The notes: a model not told the origin generated them from the letters alone. Shown: positions 35,456 to 45,793, counted from the stretch's first letter. The stretch is 64,000 nucleotides of DNA from Treponema bryantii NK4A124 (GCF_000421345.1 NZ_ATWV01000002.1:186001-250000), one strand, 5' to 3'. Program-made: numbers and translations.

Positions 35456-38400
35456 AAAAAGGATTTTTAATTATTTTATCAGCAGTTTTACTCATTACAA
35501 GCTTTTTGTTTACAGCCTGCGATTCATGGATGCAGGACGACGACTTTTATTCTGACATCGAAAACGACGTAAAGGTGGCGAATGCGCAGCAGATTAGCGT
35601 ATATGTTCGCTATGCCTTAACCCGCCAGGGAAAAACCGACCCGGACGGTACTGCCGTTTTTAAGGTAGAAATACCACATGAAATTTCTGCAACCACAGAA
35701 CCAGAATTTGGTTTTGTACGCTGGGCTGCCTTCTCTACAGAATTCCTCGCAACCGGTGATAATCAGAGCCAGAACAAAGACATATATTATATAGATGATG
35801 AAGATTACAACGAACGTATTGCTCCAAACGAAATTACAGCACCTGCTGTAGTTTTCGAAGATGCCAGTCAGCCTGATACAAAAGTAACAATCAATGTAGC
35901 CCGCAACGACATCTTCCTTGTACCTATCGTAGCACAGCGCCCGGCTGTTTCTTTGACAATTCCTGCAAAAGGTCAGAGCAACGTTGTACGAAACATGTCT
36001 GTTCGTATCAACTTCTCAAAGCCTATGGATCCGGACTCATTTAAAAATGAAGCCGGAGAATTTGATAAAATTACCATTGAACAGGGAACCCAGGCTTTTG
36101 GTGCCGATGGTGATATTGAAATTATAAGTGATGATATTACAAACCGTTTTGAAACTCCTGTCTTCAGTAAGAATAAAAAAATGATTACGCTTAAGTTCAA
36201 ACCTTCTGAAATCAACGAGGGTTATACAGCGAACTCAATTGTAAGCGTAACAATTTCGAAAGATGTAAAAGATGCCTATGGCTTTACAATGTCAGAAGAC
36301 GATAAAGTAAGCTTCTCAATCGGAAGCTTTATGGATACTCTTGCGCCTCGTATTACCCAGCTTAACGGATGGACAACTCTCAATACAGCATCTTCATCTT
36401 TCAAGACTTTTGAAGGTATGTATAAGGATGCTGCAACACATGACCTTGCCGGTACTTCTATGAAAGACTGGCAGCTCAGTGGTTCAGATATTGGTGCCGA
36501 CGATGCTCCAACAGCAAATCTTGATTCTGCATTCTATGATCCTTTTGCTCCTCTACAGTCTTCTAGCGAAACTGGTTACCGTGTAACAGATTCTCTTTAC
36601 ATCCGTGTTTATGCAGAAGATATTGCTGCTTCTGGTTCTGGAAACGATGTTGCCGATAAACTTGCTGAAGCAGATGTTGCTATGATTGGTGCACGGGCAA
36701 CTCTTATGTATGCTGCAGATGGAAGTGCACCATCTTCTCCTGTTGTAAGTGATGTTTCTTCATTCAACTATCTGCCTCAGAACAAGACTTCAGATATTGA
36801 AGGATCATATCAGACTATTATTAATTCAATTAACAATGTAGTTACACCAGCTGGAGAAAACCCTGTTTATTCAGCAAATACCGGCTTCCTCTTTAAGTAC
36901 GACCTCAAATCAATGCCAGACGGTTTGATTCGTATTGACGTATTCGGCGTAGATATGGTACAGAATAGTGGTCTTACAGAAGGCGGTATTTACTCAGCAG
37001 AGTACGGAAACGGTTATGCATCTCTCTTTGTTGTTAAGGATACAACTCCTCCGGATGCTCTTGCAAATTCAACTTATGTCATTCCGGATGTAAGCCAGGC
37101 AACAGCTGCTCGTTACTTTAACAACACTGCAGGAAACAGTCATAACAGAAGCAAGATTAAGATTAACGGTGATACTTCTTCTATTGTGGATTCTGGTCAC
37201 GAACGTTTACGCTCTAAGCATAACAACATTAAGTGGGTTGCAAAACTTACTTCAGATACAAGCTGGAAGAATACAGTTTCTGCTTCTGCATGGACATCTG
37301 TTACAAATGCTCTTGGTGGAGATACAAATCCTAATTACTTTGCAGCACCTGCAGTTCAGGGACAGATTCCATTTACTTACGCCCTCATGGATGACCTTGG
37401 AAATATTTCAAATGTTGTTGCTATTTCTCCTGCAAATCCTGTTTACTATGATAGTGTTATTCCTTCTGTAGGAAGTCTTGAATGGACACCAGAAAGCGGT
37501 TCAACAGCCGGAATTGCAAAAGAAAATATTCTTACAAAGCAGACCCTTGTTATTCCAATTACAGAAGCAACTTCTGGTATTAAGGAACTTGAGTTTACAA
37601 TTACAAGAGATGGCAACAGTGTATCTTCTGATCCTCTGTCTGCAATCACACTTAGCGGCACTTCAATTTCTTATACTAAATCTGGCAAGACTCTTACATT
37701 TAATTCTCCGGTAACAGGAAGTCCAAACATTACTGTAAAGGGCTTGACTCTTACAGATACAGATATTGGTGAAAGTGAAAATTATACTGTAGCTGTTAAG
37801 GTAAAAGATGCGGCAGATAACATTTCTATAATTAAGAATACACTTATTTCTATAGATTCAGTTGAGCCTGAAATCAAAAAGCTTTATATTCCTGGAATTA
37901 CGGGAACTGCAGAAATTTCTTCTACTGGTACTGTAGGTACAGAAACTAAGTACTGGATAAATAATACAAGCACAAGCTCTTCTATTCCAAGAACTTATAT
38001 TGATATTACTTTTGAAGAAACAGGTTCTGGAGCTAAGGTATTCGACTTCGCAGATTCAACAGTTAAGCTTACAACTGATTCAGCACTTTATGTAAACTAT
38101 GGTACAGCTTCTCAGAGACAGATTTCTGCTACTGTAAATACTGGTAACAAGACTCTTACAGTCAACAGTCATGCAGATGCAGGTGCTTATCTTGCAAAGA
38201 AGGATAATTCCGGCAATGCTCTTCCTGTTACAGTAAGAATTACAAATATCGAACTTGCTTCTTCTTCAACAGAGTCTAAGGCTGCTGTTATTATCCGCGA
38301 TACAGCAACTAATGTTTCTGGATTATTTAAGACAATAGTTAGTGATAACAATTTACAATTAACTCCGAATGCTGATGGATATTCATGCTTCAGATATGAT

Positions 38401-41400
38401 TATGTTACACCAAGTGCTTCTTCACCAAGTCTTACAGACCGTAACTCTACAGAAGTAGAATCAACAGAAACTTCAGCAACTGGTAAAACATCTGCTGAAT
38501 CCGGCTATACAAACGAAGCTTATATAAATGCAAGTGTTACTTTATATCCAAAATCTTCCGGAATTGCTTCCCTTACAATTTCCGGCGACGCCGTTTTTGA
38601 TGCAGATACAAAACTCTATATTGGTGAAAACCAGATATTCTATAGCAGGTCTGCAGACGGAAAAACTGCAACTTTCCAGAAATCTGCAACAGATAGCGGC
38701 AGCGCAGTTATTACTGCTTCTTCTTCTGTAAGTCTTTCAATTAAAGATCTTAAGCTTACAGCCGGAGAGGGAACAAACCGAGTAAGCTTCTATCCAAAGG
38801 GCTTTGGCGGCCTTTACAACTCAAGTATTTCTTCCAGCTCAATAGTTCTGGATACTATACCTCCTGAATGGAGCGGTGCTGGTATTTACGGATATGCTGA
38901 TTCTGGTTATGAGAATCAGACATATCCTCATTCAACTTCTGCAGCAGCTGGACTTACAAATGTAGACCCTTCTAAAACAAATGATATTTATTTCTACTGC
39001 GCTTGTACTACTTATCGTTTCAATATAAAAGGTACATTTTCAGATACAAATAAAAAATCAAGCAATGCAATAGAGTATAAAAAAGGTTCAACTACTTTTA
39101 CAGTAAGTGATAATTCAGGTTTTTATGATAAAGGTTTTGGAGAATACACCGCAGTTGCCAGAGACAAGGCTGGTAATAAGTCTACAGTAAAAACTTTCCA
39201 TATTATTCAGGATACAACTTTTGCTTCTGAAGCAGAATGTAAAGCAATTGACAATTACATGACAATCGAAATGCCAGATTCTACTGCCCGTGTATTTGCA
39301 AACACCGGAACAAAACTTCATCAGTATTCAGACTTTAATTATCTTGAGTCAACAAACACAGATAACTGTCCTATGATTACCCGTGACTACATCATAAAAC
39401 AGGCTGCAAATCCATACAAAATTAAAATTAAGCTTGCTAGCGGTACATCTTCTTCAGACAAGCAGGTAGACGGTAAAACTGCCGTCCCAACAGATGGCAA
39501 TACAGCGTATAACAGACTTAAGGCTACAACAAGTTCTGCCCCTCTGGAATATTATTCTGTTTCACACTGGTATGCACAATTTAGTTCTACATCTGGCGAT
39601 CTTCAAAATAACAGATTTGAACCATTTAGCCCGGATAATATTCCTGGAACCAAAAAACTGTCTTGGCATAAATATCAGACTTCTTCTTCAGATTATACCG
39701 ATACCGACATAAAGAGCCGCGTAGATTCCTATGGAAATATTGAAATTGAAATTCCAAGAACTGCAAGCTGCGCACCATTGTCTATTTTCCTTAAAGATGC
39801 TTGTGGAAACATTACCTGGCGACTTATAAGACCAGTTAGCTTTAATACAGATGAAGGTTCCTATACAAACAACTATTCTGTAGCCTGGATTGTAGATAAA
39901 GAGGTTGGTGTGGATGACTATAAAGGTTTAACCACTTTCACCATATCAAACGCAAAATCATATTCTGATACAGCATTTTATAAAGGAACAGTTACGTTAA
40001 ATAATGGTTCCAGAGGTGTTGATGATTATGCCTGGAGCGAAACCTGTCGTTACCCTACAACTAATGTTACGGGTGGTGATGCAGGTAACTCAAGTGAATA
40101 CTCTCTTAAGAGCCGAATTATTGCAAGCTCAAACACACCAAGTCAGAATGATTTTGAGACAGCAGTTACAGGTACAAATGCTTCTGACTGGTACTACAGA
40201 AAACAGTCTAACAGTGAAACAGGCAATACAAGTTTTTATCTGGAAAATACTTTCCCTAGACCAACAACACGCACAAAACTCTTCTATATCGTACAGGACA
40301 CAGTAGGAAACTATAAGATTTACAGAATTGACAATACATCAAATACTACATGTAAATTAGTAGAAGTTTATCCTAATTCAACCTCAAGCTCTTCTGTACA
40401 ATACTGGCTTTATGATGCAACAGGTCCTACAGTAAGTAATATTAATTATTATAAAATTAATCAGGTATATGCTGGCAGCGAAACTTACAATTATTATAGT
40501 AATAACTCTTATGTAACATACAATATTCAAGATTCGGGTTCTGGTGTCTGGAATGCCGGTAAGGATGAAACAACTTATCCTGGCTGGAATTATATAAGTC
40601 AAAGACAATCTATTTCAAATTACCAGGTTAATCTGAGTAATTATGCAAGTCTTCGTTCTGATAATACATTAATAATTAATCGTAATAGTATTTATGACTA
40701 TGCTGTAAACAACCCCGCTTCGGATCTTACACTGAGCAATAACTCAAATGATAAATGGCGAAAACTGACTTATGCTCCAACTCTTGCTGCAAATGCTGCA
40801 GTTGCAGTTAATACTACACCTTTCGCTAGTGAAAATGATAATCTTACAGGAAATACAACTACTCAGACAGATTCTGATACCAACGGACAGGAGCTTTTAT
40901 TAACTGCTAAATGGGGCGTTACAAATATTAAAGTCCAATTAAAAGCTTCTCAGTCTGGTACCGCTACAGGTGACACAGGAATTCTTGGCTGGGTTGTAAG
41001 AAGCTCTCCATTTACTTCATTTGCAGACTTCTATTCAACAAGTGATGTTTCATCTGATGTAACCTGGGATTCAACAAATAATTACTGGAAGTATGAATAT
41101 TCCAAGGGTGTATCTGACTGGGGAACTCCTTGGCATGAATTGCATTCAGGTGCAAAGTATTTCTACCCTGTAAATAAGGCAGGTCTTATCTGCCAGACTC
41201 CGGTTAAGGTTAAGTTTAAGACTAATAAAAAACCAACTATTACAAATGGTAGCAGTGCTTCTGGTTATGATTATACAGATAACGGTGCAATCGGTAAGAT
41301 TAATGCAGATTATCTTAAAGCTGATGCTCCAGAACCTGCACATATTATTAAGGTAAGCGGTACCGGGGCTTCTGCAATCAACTACACAAGAAGCGGGGCT

Positions 41401-44400
41401 AAGGTTACCTTTACAACTACAGAAGGTCCTACAAAATACAGATTCGTTTACTCTGGTTCAGACGGAGTTCTGGGAACCAATAATGGAACAAATGATGATA
41501 CCTATGGAAGCTGGGCTACTCTTTCTGGATCTGGCCCTTCATATACAATCAGCTTAGGTTCAGATGCCGTAGGAACTGCATTGGGAATTCAGCTTGCCCG
41601 TGGTAACGAAGAGGACTCAGATGTTTATCCATTGTATGGTCCAGGCTTTACTGGTCATGCAGGAAGTAACAACTGGGTTTATGATAGTGTTACACCAGGA
41701 ATTGCTTTTGCGAATACAAATCCAATAAAGTCTGGTTCGGCTTCTGGTAGTGCTGCAGCTACCTTTACCGGAGATGAAACCGGAACTAAGTACATCCAGG
41801 CAGCTGATGCATTTATTAAGTTTACTTTGACTAACACCAGCGCTACTGACCACTACCAGTGGAAGACAAATACCGGTTCAAGCTGGTCTAACTGGACAGA
41901 TATCCCTTCTTCATATATGGATAGCAGTAATGGACAGCTTACATTCCCGGCTCCGGAAAACAAAACAGAATATATGTTCCGTGTTGTTGATGCTGCCGGT
42001 AACATTTCAACTGCAACCGATCCCGAAAAACTTCAGCGTGACCAGTGGGCACCTGAGGCTGATGGTGGACTTTCATATCAGCTTAAAAATGGTACAAACG
42101 CCGTAACCACAGCAGGTATGAATATTCCTTATAATAACGCTGGTACAGTTGATGAAGATACCCGTGTTATTTCATACAGTAAGGCTGCAAGTCTTCAGAA
42201 TGGAAGTGCTAATCCATATTATATAGAAAGTATTTATATCAATCTTTCTAACGTTACAGATAAACGCGACAGCTCTGGTAATGTTTCTTCAGATGGTATT
42301 GAACGTTCGGGAATAAATACTTTCAGGGTTTATGAAGGTTCAACTTTAATTGCATCGCCAGATAAGGATTCAACTTATTACGAAATTACCGGACTTAATA
42401 ATCATGATGATGATACAGTTTATGTATATACAATAAAGGTTATTGATAATCTTGGTCAGGAAAAGACACTTATAACCTTCAGAACAAATGCCGATGGTAC
42501 TGCTCCTGACCTGGCTCTTAAAACAGGAACTGAACTTGTTCAGAAAGCTTCAGACGCAAATGGGGCTGATGCAACTGACTGGGTAGCAAAGACAACTTCT
42601 ACCTACTATCTGAATTCAGCTTACACAATCATCAACTTAAAGAAGACTGCAACTGATGTATTTAAGTATCAGGTATCAACAAATGGCGGTTCTTCATGGA
42701 CAGATATTACACCTCAAGTAGACACATCAACATCGTCTCATACTGTAAAATACATTTTTGCAACACCAGAGACTGCAACTTCTTACCGGTTCAGGGCAAT
42801 AGACGGTGTAGGAAACGATTCTGCTCCAACTACAGCTATCACAATTCAGAAGGATACAACAGCACCATCTAATACTGTAACCTGGGCATTTAAGAAGGAC
42901 AGTGGTGCAGAAGCAATTGGCAGTGATTTCTATAACATTACAGTTGACGGTACGGCAATCAAATCTATTACTTATAATGGTAATAAGATGAATAAGTTTG
43001 AGTTTGATGTTTCTACAATTGCAAGTGCTTCAGATACATCCGGTATTAGAAGATACTGGCTTAAGATTGGTGATTATGATGCAATTGATTCGCTTACAGC
43101 ATCAAGTCCGACATTCTCAACTTCAACCAATACATGGGCTCCGGGAATTGCCACAAGTGGTTCTGCTGAAGTAAGCTACAAAATCTGGGCAGAAGACTGG
43201 GCTGGTAACACTACTGCCGTAAAAGAGTTTAAGCTCACTAACGATGTTGAAGCGCCTGAAATTTCTTTCGCAGCTTCTGATATAGTTCAGACAAAGGCAG
43301 GAGATGAAACTGCAGTTAATGCAACTTTGATTGGCGAAGGCAGCAGTGCGGTTTATTACCTCAATAAAGCAAAGGCTGTAATTAATCTTGGTTCAACTTC
43401 AACAGATAATAAAAAATACCTGGTAAGTGTTGGTGGTGCAACTTATTCTGAAATAACAGCTGAGTCTGGTCTTTCTACTTCACCTTTGTCTTATACCTTT
43501 GCCGCTCCGACATCACAGACAACTTACAGCTTTAAGGTAATAGATAATGTAGGTAACGAATCTTCTGCTACAGGAACTGTAAAGCTTGTTCAGGATATTA
43601 CTGCTCCAGCATTCAAAGAGGGTGTAAGTGCACTTTCATATGCAGTTTTGAAAGAGGATGGAAATGCTGCAACTCCTGTTTCAGATTCAAATCCGGTTGC
43701 AGATTATATTCTTTCAACCGAAGGAACAACTACAACAGTTACTTATAATCCGGCTGTAGTAAAAACAATTGCATTTAATGCTCTTGCTGATGAATTAACT
43801 GAATACGAAACTTCTGGTGCTGATTCAGGTTATGCAAAACTTTATTATAAGATTGGTTCAGGTGATGCTCAGGATATGGGTGGAACTGGCTTTAATGAAA
43901 TCTCTCTCGGAAACGACTTGAATAATAAAACATACAGCATTTATGCAGAAGATAAAGCTGGAAATCAGTCTGCAGCATTAATGACATTTAAGTTTGTTGC
44001 TGATTCTACGGGACCGGTAGTTACAAGTACTGAAGCAACAGTTAATAATCGTAAGGTACAACAAATTAATGGTTATACAAGCTCTGTTGGCGATATTCCT
44101 TATGCTAAATGGATACCAAAAGTTGGATTTCAGAGAGCAAGCTGTTTCCCTAGTGGTACACAAATTATGTTTGCGAAGACTGCTATTCCGGGGGCTGTTC
44201 AGTATCAGTTGGTACAGACTGTAACTACTGGCGAATCTAAAGATACAGATGGTTATACAGCAGTTGTAGGTGCTAATGGTGCTACATGGGAAAATCTGAC
44301 TGGTGATGATACAAATTTTGTATTTGACCTTCCGGATATTCACACTCCATATACCCGACTGTCATTCTTCTTCAAAGATTCTGTTGGAAATGTAACAGGT

Positions 44401-45531
44401 CCTTATTATCTTGGAAATAATACTTCTGGTCAGGTAGGTATTCAGTGGTGGATTACAAGTAATACGTTAACTGCTGATAATATAACAATTGCTTCGGTAA
44501 CATATAATAATGGAGCTGGTTTAGGATGGAATTCTTCTGCACCACAACAGGATTACACGGTCACTGTTCAACTGCCTGTAGGAACTATTATAAAATCGGT
44601 ATATCTTGCTCCAAAACCAAATGGTAATAGTACAGGATTAGTTCCTTCATCAACTGGTGCTCTTTTCACTTTAAGTGGATATACAACAGAACAAACAGAT
44701 AAAATCAAGGAAGCCTACGATGGTGAAGGTTTCATAGTTCTTCCATCTTCTGAAGGCAGCCAGACTGGAGAACTTGTCTGGAAAATTTATCCTCATACTA
44801 ATGTTACAGATTCTTCCAGTGCATTGATTAAGTTTAATGGTGCTAATGCAGACGCAGCAGGTGTTTCAAAACAGATTTTTGGAACACCTGCCGGTGGAAC
44901 AAATCCTAATATTGCTTCAAGAGGTACTTCAACCTTTGTTAAAGCGGGAACTTCATTGTTTAGCGGCGAAGATGTTACAGCCGATGCTCCAAAGTCTAGA
45001 CTTGTTCAGTTTATCAATACTGTAACAGACAGCTTCTCAACTGACTCAGACTTTACTGCTGACAGCAGCGTAATAGAAAAGCCGGCAAAGAAGGCTAAGA
45101 AAGCTGCTAAGAAGGCAAAGAAACAGGCTAAGAAGACGAGTGCGAAAGTGGTTTCGACAGGCTCAACCACCACAGCTGCCGAGAAGCCGGTTATGGCTGT
45201 AGAGGCTACGGAGATCCTTGAGCAGACTCTTACATCTAACGTACCGGAAGTGGCAGTGGCTGGCGAGTCTGTGGTAAGTGAGATTACCGGAGTTACAGAA
45301 AAGGTAAATGCTGCGGAGCAGGTGGTTTCGATACGCCCTACGGGCTACTCAACCACCGCAGAGGCTAGCTCAACCACTGCAGAAGCAGAGGCAACTACTG
45401 CGGATGCAGGCGACGCTGCCGACGCTGCTGAAAAGAAGACTCCTTCTAAGTCTGCAAGCATTGTAATAATGCTTGCAATCCTCAGCAGCTTCAGCGCAGT
45501 CTGGTACCTTCAGAGGAACCGTAAGAAGTAG
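35452..45531 (+). CDS. Giant 3359-aa lipoprotein with Ig-like repeats and C-terminal anchor-like tail
   Basis: The N-terminal lipoprotein signal ends at Cys23 (LFTAC). Residues about 160-290 resemble an SbsA/Big_5-type Ig domain ('SVRINFSKPMDPDSF', 'KMITLKFKPSEINEGY'). Most of the rest consists of Ig-like beta units of about 110 residues ending in signatures such as 'YSFKVIDNVGNESS...DITAP', clear near residues 2350, 2600 and 2720. The C-terminal 160 residues change character: a Lys-Ala tract (about 3207-3225), in-frame family A repeats, then a hydrophobic segment 'SIVIMLAILSSFSAVWYL' and basic tail 'QRNRKK'. It is therefore lipidated at one end and carries an anchor-like signal at the other. 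GAGG ribosome-binding site; the start overlaps the transglutaminase gene stop. Probably a surface adhesin or fibre, and a possible substrate of that gene's product (inference). Confidence 0.85.
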   Translation: MKKGFLIILSAVLLITSFLFTACDSWMQDDDFYSDIENDVKVANAQQISVYVRYALTRQGKTDPDGTAVFKVEIPHEISATTEPEFGFVRWAAFSTEFLATGDNQSQNKDIYYIDDEDYNERIAPNEITAPAVVFEDASQPDTKVTINVARNDIFLVPIVAQRPAVSLTIPAKGQSNVVRNMSVRINFSKPMDPDSFKNEAGEFDKITIEQGTQAFGADGDIEIISDDITNRFETPVFSKNKKMITLKFKPSEINEGYTANSIVSVTISKDVKDAYGFTMSEDDKVSFSIGSFMDTLAPRITQLNGWTTLNTASSSFKTFEGMYKDAATHDLAGTSMKDWQLSGSDIGADDAPTANLDSAFYDPFAPLQSSSETGYRVTDSLYIRVYAEDIAASGSGNDVADKLAEADVAMIGARATLMYAADGSAPSSPVVSDVSSFNYLPQNKTSDIEGSYQTIINSINNVVTPAGENPVYSANTGFLFKYDLKSMPDGLIRIDVFGVDMVQNSGLTEGGIYSAEYGNGYASLFVVKDTTPPDALANSTYVIPDVSQATAARYFNNTAGNSHNRSKIKINGDTSSIVDSGHERLRSKHNNIKWVAKLTSDTSWKNTVSASAWTSVTNALGGDTNPNYFAAPAVQGQIPFTYALMDDLGNISNVVAISPANPVYYDSVIPSVGSLEWTPESGSTAGIAKENILTKQTLVIPITEATSGIKELEFTITRDGNSVSSDPLSAITLSGTSISYTKSGKTLTFNSPVTGSPNITVKGLTLTDTDIGESENYTVAVKVKDAADNISIIKNTLISIDSVEPEIKKLYIPGITGTAEISSTGTVGTETKYWINNTSTSSSIPRTYIDITFEETGSGAKVFDFADSTVKLTTDSALYVNYGTASQRQISATVNTGNKTLTVNSHADAGAYLAKKDNSGNALPVTVRITNIELASSSTESKAAVIIRDTATNVSGLFKTIVSDNNLQLTPNADGYSCFRYDYVTPSASSPSLTDRNSTEVESTETSATGKTSAESGYTNEAYINASVTLYPKSSGIASLTISGDAVFDADTKLYIGENQIFYSRSADGKTATFQKSATDSGSAVITASSSVSLSIKDLKLTAGEGTNRVSFYPKGFGGLYNSSISSSSIVLDTIPPEWSGAGIYGYADSGYENQTYPHSTSAAAGLTNVDPSKTNDIYFYCACTTYRFNIKGTFSDTNKKSSNAIEYKKGSTTFTVSDNSGFYDKGFGEYTAVARDKAGNKSTVKTFHIIQDTTFASEAECKAIDNYMTIEMPDSTARVFANTGTKLHQYSDFNYLESTNTDNCPMITRDYIIKQAANPYKIKIKLASGTSSSDKQVDGKTAVPTDGNTAYNRLKATTSSAPLEYYSVSHWYAQFSSTSGDLQNNRFEPFSPDNIPGTKKLSWHKYQTSSSDYTDTDIKSRVDSYGNIEIEIPRTASCAPLSIFLKDACGNITWRLIRPVSFNTDEGSYTNNYSVAWIVDKEVGVDDYKGLTTFTISNAKSYSDTAFYKGTVTLNNGSRGVDDYAWSETCRYPTTNVTGGDAGNSSEYSLKSRIIASSNTPSQNDFETAVTGTNASDWYYRKQSNSETGNTSFYLENTFPRPTTRTKLFYIVQDTVGNYKIYRIDNTSNTTCKLVEVYPNSTSSSSVQYWLYDATGPTVSNINYYKINQVYAGSETYNYYSNNSYVTYNIQDSGSGVWNAGKDETTYPGWNYISQRQSISNYQVNLSNYASLRSDNTLIINRNSIYDYAVNNPASDLTLSNNSNDKWRKLTYAPTLAANAAVAVNTTPFASENDNLTGNTTTQTDSDTNGQELLLTAKWGVTNIKVQLKASQSGTATGDTGILGWVVRSSPFTSFADFYSTSDVSSDVTWDSTNNYWKYEYSKGVSDWGTPWHELHSGAKYFYPVNKAGLICQTPVKVKFKTNKKPTITNGSSASGYDYTDNGAIGKINADYLKADAPEPAHIIKVSGTGASAINYTRSGAKVTFTTTEGPTKYRFVYSGSDGVLGTNNGTNDDTYGSWATLSGSGPSYTISLGSDAVGTALGIQLARGNEEDSDVYPLYGPGFTGHAGSNNWVYDSVTPGIAFANTNPIKSGSASGSAAATFTGDETGTKYIQAADAFIKFTLTNTSATDHYQWKTNTGSSWSNWTDIPSSYMDSSNGQLTFPAPENKTEYMFRVVDAAGNISTATDPEKLQRDQWAPEADGGLSYQLKNGTNAVTTAGMNIPYNNAGTVDEDTRVISYSKAASLQNGSANPYYIESIYINLSNVTDKRDSSGNVSSDGIERSGINTFRVYEGSTLIASPDKDSTYYEITGLNNHDDDTVYVYTIKVIDNLGQEKTLITFRTNADGTAPDLALKTGTELVQKASDANGADATDWVAKTTSTYYLNSAYTIINLKKTATDVFKYQVSTNGGSSWTDITPQVDTSTSSHTVKYIFATPETATSYRFRAIDGVGNDSAPTTAITIQKDTTAPSNTVTWAFKKDSGAEAIGSDFYNITVDGTAIKSITYNGNKMNKFEFDVSTIASASDTSGIRRYWLKIGDYDAIDSLTASSPTFSTSTNTWAPGIATSGSAEVSYKIWAEDWAGNTTAVKEFKLTNDVEAPEISFAASDIVQTKAGDETAVNATLIGEGSSAVYYLNKAKAVINLGSTSTDNKKYLVSVGGATYSEITAESGLSTSPLSYTFAAPTSQTTYSFKVIDNVGNESSATGTVKLVQDITAPAFKEGVSALSYAVLKEDGNAATPVSDSNPVADYILSTEGTTTTVTYNPAVVKTIAFNALADELTEYETSGADSGYAKLYYKIGSGDAQDMGGTGFNEISLGNDLNNKTYSIYAEDKAGNQSAALMTFKFVADSTGPVVTSTEATVNNRKVQQINGYTSSVGDIPYAKWIPKVGFQRASCFPSGTQIMFAKTAIPGAVQYQLVQTVTTGESKDTDGYTAVVGANGATWENLTGDDTNFVFDLPDIHTPYTRLSFFFKDSVGNVTGPYYLGNNTSGQVGIQWWITSNTLTADNITIASVTYNNGAGLGWNSSAPQQDYTVTVQLPVGTIIKSVYLAPKPNGNSTGLVPSSTGALFTLSGYTTEQTDKIKEAYDGEGFIVLPSSEGSQTGELVWKIYPHTNVTDSSSALIKFNGANADAAGVSKQIFGTPAGGTNPNIASRGTSTFVKAGTSLFSGEDVTADAPKSRLVQFINTVTDSFSTDSDFTADSSVIEKPAKKAKKAAKKAKKQAKKTSAKVVSTGSTTTAAEKPVMAVEATEILEQTLTSNVPEVAVAGESVVSEITGVTEKVNAAEQVVSIRPTGYSTTAEASSTTAEAEATTADAGDAADAAEKKTPSKSASIVIMLAILSSFSAVWYLQRNRKK
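45147..45171. repeat. Family A repeat, minimal form, inside a CDS
   Basis: GTGGTTTCGACAGGCTCAACCACC-type copy in frame after the Lys-Ala tract; reverse orientation of the copy at 5441. Confidence 0.85.
45321..45357. repeat. Family A repeat inside a CDS
   Basis: Full copy with apex CCC-TAC-GGG, encoding VVSIRPTGYSTT; a decayed fragment (GCTCAACCAC) follows at about 45366. Confidence 0.88.
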
Positions 45532-45551
45532 TTTTCTAAAAAATAACAGAC

Positions 45552-45580
45552 TTGCTTTTTGAGAAATTCTGTTATATATT
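45552..45580 (+). promoter_or_regulatory. Predicted promoter of the small convergent RNA
   Basis: TTGCTT at 45552-45557, a 17-base spacer, TATATT at 45575-45580. No start codon or open frame of note follows before the terminator at 45645-45682. Confidence 0.6.
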
Positions 45581-45613
45581 AAAAGAAAGGCACCACGCGA
45601 CAAGCGTCTTGCC
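45581..45613 (-). terminator. Predicted terminator of the small-peptide mRNA
   Basis: Read on the minus strand, the hairpin GGCA..ACGC/GCGT..TGCC (45613-45589) is followed by TTTCTTTT (45588-45581). The mRNA would thus contain the full complement of the convergent small RNA. Confidence 0.55.
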
Positions 45614-45682
45614 CCACTAGTGTGTTTACCTAATTATTAGGTTCGCTCCACTCTGTGGCTAGACAGGGTGGAGCTATTTTTT
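45587..45682 (+). ncRNA. Candidate type I antitoxin RNA (about 95 nt, three hairpins)
   Basis: From the predicted start near 45587 the RNA would contain three hairpins. The first (45589-45613) has stem GGCA..ACGC / GCGT..TGCC. The second (45628-45642) is ACCTAA/TTAGGT. The third (45645-45674) is GCTCCAC/GTGGAGC, followed by TATTTTTT, a rho-independent terminator. It runs convergently to a 39-codon peptide gene on the other strand. The terminator hairpin touches that gene's stop codon, so the RNA is complementary to the 3' part of the peptide mRNA. This is the layout of known type I toxin-antitoxin loci such as TxpA/RatA. Function is inferred from layout only. Confidence 0.5.
45645..45682 (+). 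terminator. Rho-independent terminator of the small RNA
   Basis: Stem GCTCCAC/GTGGAGC with an inner CTGT/ACAG pairing, then TATTTTTT. Confidence 0.75.
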
Positions 45683-45793
45683 ACTTATCTTCTTCTTTCG
45701 CTTTCGTCTGCGATGAAGGGTGCTAAGTACGTCATAGATAAACTTGATGATACGTAGTACCAGATCAAGAATCTCATATAAACTCAATAGCAT
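45674..45793 (-). CDS. 39-aa hydrophobic/basic peptide, candidate type I toxin
   Basis: The open frame reads MLLSLYEILDLVLRIIKFIY and continues with DVLSTLHRRRKRKKKISKK. The first 25 residues are a hydrophobic, slightly amphipathic helix able to insert in a membrane; the tail has 11 basic residues in the last 15. Small membrane peptides with charged tails are typical type I toxins. GGGAGG lies directly upstream: two bases before the ATG at 45793, or eight before a TTG at 45787, so the TTG may be the real start. The leader (about 70 bases) can fold into CCAGTT/AACTGG and GC-rich hairpins, as in toxin mRNAs with delayed translation. A short RNA converges on its 3' end. No similarity to a named toxin family was recognised. 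Confidence 0.55.
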   Translation of the reverse strand: MLLSLYEILDLVLRIIKFIYDVLSTLHRRRKRKKKISKK

